DNA of 13,254 nt from an uncultured Campylobacter sp. GTDB lineage: Bacteria > Campylobacterota > Campylobacteria > Campylobacterales > Campylobacteraceae. Every line of letters starts with the position of its first letter. Within the stretch, counting starts at the first letter, position 1. A program made the position numbers and the translations under genes. The stretch lies in NCBI RefSeq assembly GCF_938045205.1, contig NZ_CALIMY010000004.1:1-13254 (forward strand). The letters run 5' to 3'. This document shows, one piece after another, positions 1-5,777 of the stretch. Under the pieces are notes generated by a model that did no database searches, was not told the DNA's origin, and worked only from the letters and a program-made list of their open reading frames with translations.

Positions 1-20
1 AAACTCAAAAATCTAATACG

Positions 21-76
21 AAATTTCAGCGCTAAAATTTCAAACCCGAAATTTCAAAACCAAAATTCCAAGCCGC
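21..76. repeat. Degenerate 14-bp tandem repeat, four copies
   Basis: The core word AAATTTCA begins at positions 21, 35 and 49, and a one-mismatch copy (AAATTCCA) begins at 63. The period is therefore exactly 14 bp over four copies, while the other six bases of each unit vary. The rest of 1-297 is AT-rich with no ORF I trust; it also holds the 16-bp palindrome GAAATTTTAAAATTTC at 118-133. The function is unknown, and the array may simply reflect the local abundance of AAATTT words. Confidence 0.5.
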
Positions 77-276
77 ACTCCCCAAAGGCTCAAATTTAAA
101 AGCGCCGCCTTAAGGATGAAATTTTAAAATTTCACGCCAAGACGCGCTGTACCTATAAACCTAAACGAACCGCGATGAGCCCGAGAGCGCCTTAAAACGC
201 CGAGCAAACTATAACTAGCCAAGCGCGCCAAAATTCAGAGCCGAGCCGCCCAAGCCGCGCGTCATAGCGACATTTA

Positions 277-296
277 AGCTGCTAGGCGCCGCAGCT
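277..296 (-). terminator. Weak hairpin just after ispG stop
   Basis: AGCTGC (277-282) pairs with GCAGCT (291-296) across an 8-nt loop, one base past the ispG stop codon. The minus-strand transcript continues with TTAAATG and not a U tract, so this is at best a weak or Rho-assisted 3' end. Confidence 0.25.
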
Positions 297-297
297 C

Positions 298-1365
298 TCA
301 CGCTCCTTCGCGAGCCCGCACCTCGTCCTCGACCTCTTGCAAAAACCGCTCCACGAGCTTGCTCTCCTCGAGTTTGGCGACCACTTCGCCATGGCGCATC
401 ACGATGCCGCGCCCGTTGCCGAACGCGATCGCCACGTCCGCGCCCTTCGCCTCGCCGATCGCATTTACGACGCAGCCCATGACGCTGATATTTAGCGGCG
501 TTTTGATGTGCGCGGTTTTTTCTTCGACGATTTTGATCGCGCTTAGCAGATCGCTTTGCAAACGCCCGCAGGTAGGGCACGAGATGATATTGACGCCGCT
601 TTTCTGCACGCCCGCGTCCTGCAGGATCGCGCGCGCGACGCGGATCTCCTCCTCAAGCTCGCCCGTGATACTCACGCGCATCGTATCGCCGATCCCCTCC
701 ATCAGAAGCGCTCCCAGCGCGATCGCGCTTTTGATGCTCGCGTGAAATTTTGTCCCCGCCTCGGTCACGCCCAGATGAAAAGGATACTCGCATAGCGGGC
801 GCAGCGCACGATACGCAGCCACCGTGCTCGGCGCGTCCGAAGTCTTAAGCGAGATCGCAATGTCGCTAAAGTCCTCATCTTCAAGCAGCGCGGCGTTATA
901 CAGCGCGCTTTGCACCATCGCCTCCACGCTGCGACCGTATTTTTGCTCAAACTGCTCCTCTAGTGAGCCCAAATTTACGCCGATGCGGATGGGCAAATTG
1001 CGAGCTTTGCACGCGCGCACGACCTCTTTGATACGCTCCTTGCCGCCGATATTGCCCGGATTGATGCGGATAGCATCGACAAACTCCGCGACCTGCAGCG
1101 CCAAGCGAAAATTAAAATGGATGTCCGCTACGATGGGAAGCGGCGAGCTTTTTTTGATACGTGCGAGCGCGTCCGCGTCCTGCTTATCAAGCACCGCGCA
1201 GCGCACGATGTCGCAGCCCGCGAAATACAGGCGATTTATCTGCTCTAGCGTGCCCTCCACGTCCTTCGTTTTAGAAAAGCTCATCGACTGCACGGAGATG
1301 GGCGCGCCGCCGCCGATTTTGACGGAGCCGACGGAGATTTGACGGGTCGGATAGCGATTTTTCAA
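298..1365 (-). CDS. ispG: 4-hydroxy-3-methylbut-2-en-1-yl diphosphate synthase IspG (GcpE)
   Basis: IspG is a cytoplasmic [4Fe-4S] enzyme of the MEP isoprenoid pathway that reductively converts methylerythritol cyclodiphosphate to HMBPP. The 355 residues read as a complete protein of normal length. The cluster ligands are visible: Cys263 and Cys266 in the CPTCGR motif, Cys298 in MGCVVN, and Glu305 in IGEA. Their spacing (3, 35 and 42 residues from the first Cys) equals that of the E. coli enzyme (270/273/305/312). The usual NGPGEA loop reads NAIGEA here, which I recall as normal for Campylobacter. The N-terminal part has the expected TIM-barrel motifs (QSMS, ADIHFN, RINPGNIG). The start is a TTG: an AAAGG ribosome site lies 7 nt upstream, and the protein begins KNRYPTRQISVG, as expected for the family. 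It appears to be transcribed alone. Confidence 0.96.
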   Translation of the reverse strand: MKNRYPTRQISVGSVKIGGGAPISVQSMSFSKTKDVEGTLEQINRLYFAGCDIVRCAVLDKQDADALARIKKSSPLPIVADIHFNFRLALQVAEFVDAIRINPGNIGGKERIKEVVRACKARNLPIRIGVNLGSLEEQFEQKYGRSVEAMVQSALYNAALLEDEDFSDIAISLKTSDAPSTVAAYRALRPLCEYPFHLGVTEAGTKFHASIKSAIALGALLMEGIGDTMRVSITGELEEEIRVARAILQDAGVQKSGVNIISCPTCGRLQSDLLSAIKIVEEKTAHIKTPLNISVMGCVVNAIGEAKGADVAIAFGNGRGIVMRHGEVVAKLEESKLVERFLQEVEDEVRAREGA

Positions 1366-1995
1366 ATTTAAGCCTTTAGAATTTTTTGCGCTATTTTATT
1401 CAAAACGGGGTTAAAATTTAATAATTCGCGCTCGCTAGCCGCCGCAGAATTTTGCCTGCAGGATTTTACCCGCTAAATTTTACTTTCGCACTTGCGGAAA
1501 ATTTCATTTCGCCGTGAAATTTGAGCAAATAGAGTTCTATAAAATTTCGCCATCTAATAAAATTCTAAAAATTCCGCTAGCAGGCGAAACTCTACAAAAT
1601 TTTATGGCAAGCGAAATTTAATAAACCACGTAGCTAAGCAAAATTCTGCGAATTTAGCAGGCAAGCGAAGTCCTGCGACGTAAAATTACAAAATTAAGCT
1701 CTTAAAATTTCGGCGAAATTGTAACCGCAGTATCGTCGCAGTGCCCGTTCGCGCAAAACGAGTGCAGTATGGTTTATCCTAGCAGCGCGGCATGCAGCCG
1801 TGAAATTTCAAAGCGCATGGATGAAATATGAAAATTTTATTTTTAATTGCAGCAGTAGGGCATTTTTCGCACGGCGGCAAAGCCCAAAAAACGTCAGCCG
1901 TTCGTGTTTGCACACCGCGCCAGTATCGCGATCTTATAAAGGCAGCAAAATTTAAACCGCCTACGCATATAAATTGCGCCGGCGTGCCGCCTAGG
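1366..1995. other. Gene-poor AT-rich stretch between ispG and the basic secreted protein
   Basis: About 630 bases contain no gene I can support. The stretch is full of variants of GCAAAATTC / GAATTTTGC. One perfect 13-bp inverted repeat joins CGCAGAATTTTGC (1443-1455) to GCAAAATTCTGCG (1638-1650). A 59-codon plus-strand ORF starting at 1828 is discussed among the findings but is not annotated. Confidence 0.6.
1393..1398 (-). promoter_or_regulatory. Possible -10 element for ispG
   Basis: TAAAAT on the minus strand is preceded by TTTTGAA, like the T-rich region upstream of Campylobacter sigma-70 -10 boxes. It would start the transcript about 20 nt before the TTG codon. No -35 box is recognisable, and such AT words are common here. 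Confidence 0.3.
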
Positions 1996-3060
1996 TTAGC
2001 GTACTAGCTCCATATTCACCTTGACCCTGCTCATCTTGTCCTGCAGCATATCCATCACCGACTCATTGCGCGACGAAGCGTCATCCGTCGGGGCTTCGTG
2101 CTGCTGCCACTTACTTTTCGGCGCGGCAGGACCCCACTGCGACGAAAATATTAGCCCGTGCTTTTTCTCAGTCTCAGGCGCAGGCTCATAAGGCTGTGGA
2201 GCGGGCTTCGCCCAACGCTCATCATAACGCATCGCAGCACCTTGTCCTAACGCATTACCCCGCTTTGGCGACGGCATCCTACCAAGCGCGCTACCGCCAG
2301 AGCGCCCTATCGCAGGGCTAGAGCGAGCAGATGTGAGAAGATAGGGCGCGCGGGCATTTTTACGAGCCGTATACTTCGTGGCGCTCGAATGAGATGCAAC
2401 TGTATGCCCCATAGCGCCAGAACGAGTTGCACTATAGCCGTAGCGAGCTTGCGGCTGTGCAATTCGAGTCGTCGTTAATTTGCGAGCTTGTGCGTCTACG
2501 ATTTTGCCAGTTTGCTCATCCGCGCCTCCGTGAGTTTGCGCGCTTGCATTTCTCCGCATATCTGCGCCTCTGTAAGTTTGCGCGGTATCGCGAGCGCTTG
2601 GCGCCTCGTCCTCATAGATACGGGTCTTTGGCAAACGCATCAGCGTCGCAACTAGACTCTTGCTAGCTTCATTCTGGCTGCTTGATTGATTAGCCGGGCG
2701 CCTAGATGCTTTATTTCTCGCAGAATGCGATGCGAAATTTTGCCTAGAATTTTTAGTGAAATTTTTCGCACTTTTTTGCGTGGAATTTTTAGCAAAATTC
2801 CTAGACGCACGCGTATTTTTTGTAAGCTTGGATTTTGAAAGGCTTTTAGCATTTGCAGATTTTTTAGCATGCGGCTCGGCAGAGGATCTTGCCGAGGTAT
2901 TTTTACTCAGATGATCTTTGGCTCGCAAATTTTGAGATGAAATTTTATATTTATGGTTTTGTAACGCGGCGGGCGATTTATGGTTTTGCTGCGCAGCAAA
3001 AACGCTAGAGAAGCTCGTCAAAATGAACGCAATTAAAAAAATACGAGCTAAATTTTTCAT
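1996..3060 (-). CDS. Secreted, highly basic low-complexity protein of unknown function
   Basis: I do not recognise this family. The 354-residue product starts with a clear Sec signal peptide (MKNLARIF, a hydrophobic core, then SSVFA-A), with cleavage predicted near residue 22. Residues of roughly 40-130 are dominated by Lys, Asn, Ser, Ala and Arg in an irregular run of AKN/TKN/SKN-like triplets. The middle holds a 14-residue imperfect duplication (AQT-x-x-GAD). The C-terminal ~60 residues are less biased, with Pro, Trp and acidic residues, and end VNMELVR. The mature protein would be periplasmic or surface-exposed and very positively charged. I chose the ATG at 3060 because AAGGAAAACG precedes it directly; an ATG five codons further upstream lacks a good ribosome site. 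The composition suggests a disordered protein that might bind an anionic polymer, but that is inference only. Confidence 0.7.
   Translation of the reverse strand: MKNLARIFLIAFILTSFSSVFAAQQNHKSPAALQNHKYKISSQNLRAKDHLSKNTSARSSAEPHAKKSANAKSLSKSKLTKNTRASRNFAKNSTQKSAKNFTKNSRQNFASHSARNKASRRPANQSSSQNEASKSLVATLMRLPKTRIYEDEAPSARDTAQTYRGADMRRNASAQTHGGADEQTGKIVDAQARKLTTTRIAQPQARYGYSATRSGAMGHTVASHSSATKYTARKNARAPYLLTSARSSPAIGRSGGSALGRMPSPKRGNALGQGAAMRYDERWAKPAPQPYEPAPETEKKHGLIFSSQWGPAAPKSKWQQHEAPTDDASSRNESVMDMLQDKMSRVKVNMELVR
2522..2584 (-). repeat. Imperfect 21-bp repeat inside the basic protein gene
   Basis: The segments at 2522-2542 and 2564-2584 differ at two positions, and their starts lie 42 bp (14 codons) apart. 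They encode AQTYRGAD and AQTHGGAD in the same frame, so the duplication adds a protein repeat without breaking the frame. Confidence 0.6.
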
Positions 3061-3420
3061 CGTTTTCCTTTCCATGGATTTTAGGCGAAATTTAGCAAAG
3101 CTTAGATTAAGCCGCGTTAAATTTAATGAGTGAGGCTATTAAATTTCAGCTCTAATTCCAAGCCGTATCGCCAAATAAAAACCTGGATAAAGGCTAAACT
3201 TCAAAAATTCCGCAGCTAGGATTCTGTTTGGCAATAGAATTTTATCACACTAAAAATATGACGTCACGGCAAAAATTTTATCTTGTAAGCGCTTAAGAAG
3301 GAGAGCTGAAAAATTTTAAAGTTTTAGAATTCTGCGCTTAGATTTTGAGCGGCAAGTCAGAATTTAAGGTAAAAAGCAAGCTCAGATAAAGTTTTTAAAT
3401 TTAAAGGATAATGCGGCAAA

Positions 3421-3436
3421 ACCGCAAATTTGCGGT
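3421..3436. repeat. 16-bp perfect palindrome
   Basis: ACCGCAAATTTGCGGT is its own reverse complement. TGCGG at 3412-3416 can also pair with CCGCA at 3422-3426, so alternative hairpins are possible. It could be an operator or an RNA hairpin, or it may have arisen from the common AAATTT core. No neighbouring promoter decides between these. Confidence 0.5.
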
Positions 3437-3593
3437 GAGATACGAAATTTGCGAGATCATGCGGCGACTAAAAATTACACCACTTAATCGTTAATTCATA
3501 ATAAATCGCCGCGCTTCAGACGTATCTAAAAACGCGGCACATCTCATTTTAGCGGCGTGTAGCTAAAGCATCGCCGCACATAAGGCATTGTAA

Positions 3594-3655
3594 GGCGCTG
3601 CAAAATCTCACAGCGCCGTTTCAATGGCATAGGAGCGCCGAATGACGCTCCTATG
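3594..3655 (-). terminator. Tandem hairpins at the 3' end of groESL
   Basis: Three bases after the groEL stop, CGCTCCTATG (3646-3655) pairs perfectly over 10 bp with CATAGGAGCG (3628-3637) across an 8-nt loop. A second stem follows (CAGCGCC 3611-3617 with GGCGCTG 3594-3600, 7 bp). Weaker 6-bp stems lie at 3552-3577 and 3508-3538. None is followed by a U tract on the minus strand, so these may protect the mRNA 3' end or act with Rho, and need not be intrinsic terminators. Confidence 0.45.
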
Positions 3656-3658
3656 GGA

Positions 3659-5296
3659 CTACATCATTCCGCCCATGCCACCCATTCCGCCCATGTCAGG
3701 CATTGGAGGCATTGCAGGTTTCTCCTCTTTGATCTCGCTTACAGTCGCTTCGGTCGTTAGAAGCAGGCTTGCAACGGAGACAGCGTTTTGAAGCGCGATA
3801 CGCTCGACCTTCACAGGATCGATGATGCCTGCGTCAAACATATTGACGTACTCGCCGTTTGCGGCGTTGAAGCCAAATTTCTTGTCTTTGTTCTGCTCGA
3901 CGGCGTTTGCTACGACGCCCGCGTCAAATCCGGCATTCTCTGCGATCTGGCGAAGCGGAGCGTAAAGTGCGCGTTTTACAATATCCGCGCCGATAAGCTC
4001 GTCACCGCTTAGAGTTAGCTTTACGCTAAGTCCCGCCCTGATTAGCGCAGCGCCGCCGCCGATTACGATACCCTCGTCTACGGCTGCTTTAGTTGCGTTT
4101 AGAGCGTCGTCCACGCGGTCTTTTTTCTCTTTCATCTCGGTTTCGGTCGCAGCGCCCACCTTTATAACCGCAACGCCGCCGCTAAGCTTAGCCATGCGCT
4201 CTTGAAGCTTCTCTTTGTCGTAATCGCTCGTAGTCTCTGCGATTTGAGCTTTGATCTGCAAAACGCGCGCGTCGATATCTTTTTTCTTGCCCGCGCCGCC
4301 TACGATGGTGGTGTTGTCTTTGTCGATCACGATGCGCTCGGCTTGTCCGAGATCGGCCATAGAAGCACTTTCTAGCGTTCTGCCAAGCTCTTCACTGATG
4401 ACGGTGCCACCCGTTAAAATCGCGATATCTTCAAGCATCGCCTTTCTGCGATCGCCAAATCCTGGGGCCTTAACCGCGGAGATGTTTAGTACGCCGCGAA
4501 GTTTATTTACGACCAAAGTTGCAAGCGCCTCGCCCTCGATATCCTCGGCGATGATTAGAAGCGGTTTGCCGCTTTTTTGAACCTGCTCCAAAACCGGAAG
4601 TAGATCTTTTAAATTTGTAATTTTTTTGTCAAATAGAAGCACTAGTGGGGAAGCTAGCTCGACTAGCATTTTCTCGGCATTTGTAATGAAATATGGGCTT
4701 AGGTAGCCGCGGTCAAACTGCATTCCCTCGACTACGTTTAACTCATCGTTGATCGATTTTGCCTCTTCAACGGTGATGACGCCGTCCTTGCCGACTCTTT
4801 CCATAGCGTCTGCGATCAGATCGCCCACCGCGCTGTCGTTATTGGCAGAGATCGTAGCGACCTGAGCGATCTCTTTTTTGCCACTTACTTTTTTAGAGGA
4901 TTTTTTTAGCTCCTCAATAACCGCAGCGCTAAATTTATCCATACCACGCTTAACTTCGATCGGATTTGCGCCCGCAGTTACGTTGCGTAGACCCTCTTTA
5001 AAGATCGCGTGAGCTAGCACGGTCGCAGTCGTAGTGCCGTCGCCCGCTTGATCGTTGGTTTTACTCGCTACTTCGCGCACCAAAGAAGCGCCCATATTCT
5101 CTAGCGTGTCTTTTAGCTCGATCTCTTTAGCTACGGTTACGCCGTCTTTTGTGATCGCCGGAGCACCGAAGCTCTTTTGGATTAAGACATTGCGACCGCG
5201 AGGTCCCATCGTAACTTTTACAGCGTCGTTTAGCTTCCTAACGCCCGCGTAAAGCTTGTTTCTTGCGTCGTCTGAAAAAATAATCTCTTTTGCCAT
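3659..5296 (-). CDS. groEL: 60-kDa chaperonin GroEL
   Basis: GroEL forms the cytoplasmic double-ring ATP-driven folding chamber that works with GroES. The 545-residue product has the standard length and all hallmark segments: MAKEIIFSDDAR start, TMGPRGRNV, the catalytic Asp in TKDGVTVAKE (residue 51), the nucleotide-binding DGTTTAT (Asp86), DEGIVIGGGAAL near residue 410, and a C-terminal GGM-repeat tail ending GGMGGMM. I start it at the ATG at 5296 because AAAGGATTGAAA precedes it and MAKE is the family N-terminus; a TTG two codons upstream also lies in frame but is not needed. It follows groES by 12 nt, and its ribosome site lies directly after the groES stop, so the two are one operon under the upstream CIRCE-controlled promoter. 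Confidence 0.99.
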   Translation of the reverse strand: MAKEIIFSDDARNKLYAGVRKLNDAVKVTMGPRGRNVLIQKSFGAPAITKDGVTVAKEIELKDTLENMGASLVREVASKTNDQAGDGTTTATVLAHAIFKEGLRNVTAGANPIEVKRGMDKFSAAVIEELKKSSKKVSGKKEIAQVATISANNDSAVGDLIADAMERVGKDGVITVEEAKSINDELNVVEGMQFDRGYLSPYFITNAEKMLVELASPLVLLFDKKITNLKDLLPVLEQVQKSGKPLLIIAEDIEGEALATLVVNKLRGVLNISAVKAPGFGDRRKAMLEDIAILTGGTVISEELGRTLESASMADLGQAERIVIDKDNTTIVGGAGKKKDIDARVLQIKAQIAETTSDYDKEKLQERMAKLSGGVAVIKVGAATETEMKEKKDRVDDALNATKAAVDEGIVIGGGAALIRAGLSVKLTLSGDELIGADIVKRALYAPLRQIAENAGFDAGVVANAVEQNKDKKFGFNAANGEYVNMFDAGIIDPVKVERIALQNAVSVASLLLTTEATVSEIKEEKPAMPPMPDMGGMGGMGGMM

Positions 5297-5308
5297 TTTC
5301 AATCCTTT

Positions 5309-5572
5309 TTATTTAATTATGCCTAAAACATCTTCTAAATTTAAGATAAGAAATTTCTTATCATCTAAGCTAATCTCGCTACCTGCGTATTTTGCAAACG
5401 CTACGATATCGCCATTTTTGACGCCTTCACATTCGCTGCCGACGGCTACGATTTTGCCGGTCGAAGGCTTCTCTTTTGAAGCATTGTCGGGGATAATGAT
5501 GCCCGAAGCGGTCTTTTTGGTCTCCTCCTCGCGCTCGATTAGAACGCGCTTGCCAAGTGGTTGAAATTTCAT
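5309..5572 (-). CDS. groES: 10-kDa co-chaperonin GroES
   Basis: GroES is the heptameric lid that closes the GroEL chamber. The 87 residues contain the conserved start FQPLGKRVLIEREEE, the mobile loop around TKKTASGIIIPD that contacts GroEL, GKIVAVG, and the C-terminal strand ending EDVLGIIK. It is a little shorter than the E. coli protein (97), which I recall as usual for Campylobacterota. An AAAGGACTGAA ribosome site supports the ATG at 5572. It is the first gene of the groES-groEL operon, with a leader of about 55 nt that begins inside the CIRCE element. Confidence 0.98.
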   Translation of the reverse strand: MKFQPLGKRVLIEREEETKKTASGIIIPDNASKEKPSTGKIVAVGSECEGVKNGDIVAFAKYAGSEISLDDKKFLILNLEDVLGIIK

Positions 5573-5605
5573 TTCAGTCCTTTCTTTGATTTGTGATTTC
5601 TAAAA

Positions 5606-5632
5606 TTGGCACTCAATGTGTTTGAGTGCTAA
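5606..5632 (-). promoter_or_regulatory. CIRCE operator (HrcA binding site)
   Basis: On the minus strand the sequence reads TTAGCACTC-N9-GAGTGCCAA. This matches the CIRCE consensus TTAGCACTC-N9-GAGTGCTAA with one change, which replaces an A-T pair of the inverted repeat with a G-T wobble. It lies between the groE promoter and groES. CIRCE is bound by the heat-labile repressor HrcA, so groESL should be induced by heat and misfolding stress. hrcA itself is not in this window. Confidence 0.95.
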
Positions 5633-5633
5633 G

Positions 5634-5662
5634 ATTATATGCAAAATTTAAAATCTTGTCAA
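5634..5662 (-). promoter_or_regulatory. Consensus sigma-70 promoter of groESL
   Basis: On the minus strand TTGACA (5657-5662) and TATAAT (5634-5639) are separated by exactly 17 bp: both hexamers are perfect. Transcription should begin near 5627, inside the CIRCE element, so bound HrcA would occlude initiation. A perfect -35 box is unusual in Campylobacter, whose sigma-70 promoters generally lack one. Confidence 0.92.
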
Positions 5663-5740
5663 TAGTTTATGAAAAATTTTTATAAAACTTTAGTGATTTA
5701 AACTCAAGTATTGAGATTTCAAACGTTAAATTTTAAGGGC

Positions 5741-5746
5741 TATAAT
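5741..5746 (+). promoter_or_regulatory. -10 element for the AsmA-like gene
   Basis: A perfect TATAAT lies 31 nt before the ATG of the divergent plus-strand gene, with only a partial -35 match (TTCAAA, 5718-5723) 17 bp upstream. The small inverted repeat CTCAA-GTA-TTGAG (5703-5715) lies just upstream of this -35-like element. This promoter is separate from that of groESL, about 80 bp away on the other strand. Confidence 0.55.
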
Positions 5747-5777
5747 ACCTTCAAATTTTAAATTTTAAGGGGACGAA

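Larger units (their letters stand above)
3061..3658. other. Gene-free stretch between the basic protein gene and groEL
   Basis: About 600 bases contain no supported gene. They should hold the promoter of the basic protein gene (right-to-left) and the 3' end of the groESL transcript. The visible structure is a 16-bp palindrome at 3421-3436 and a run of GC-rich inverted repeats between 3508 and 3655. A 27-codon plus-strand ORF at 3411-3494 has its AGGA only 2 nt from the ATG and is not annotated. Confidence 0.6.

Noticed and set aside
1..76. CRISPR-like array
   Set aside because: The 14-bp period with a conserved 8-bp core and only four copies is far too short for CRISPR repeats and spacers.
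215..580. 121-residue minus-strand ORF overlapping the end of ispG
   Set aside because: It is an arginine-rich shadow frame of ispG with no ribosome site and no recognisable family.
824..1342. 172-residue plus-strand ORF antisense to ispG
   Set aside because: It is fully antisense to a certain gene and its composition is that of a reverse-complement shadow.
3411..3494. 27-codon plus-strand ORF after AAAGGATA
   Set aside because: The ribosome site would be only 2 nt from the ATG, and the ORF starts within the inverted-repeat cluster.
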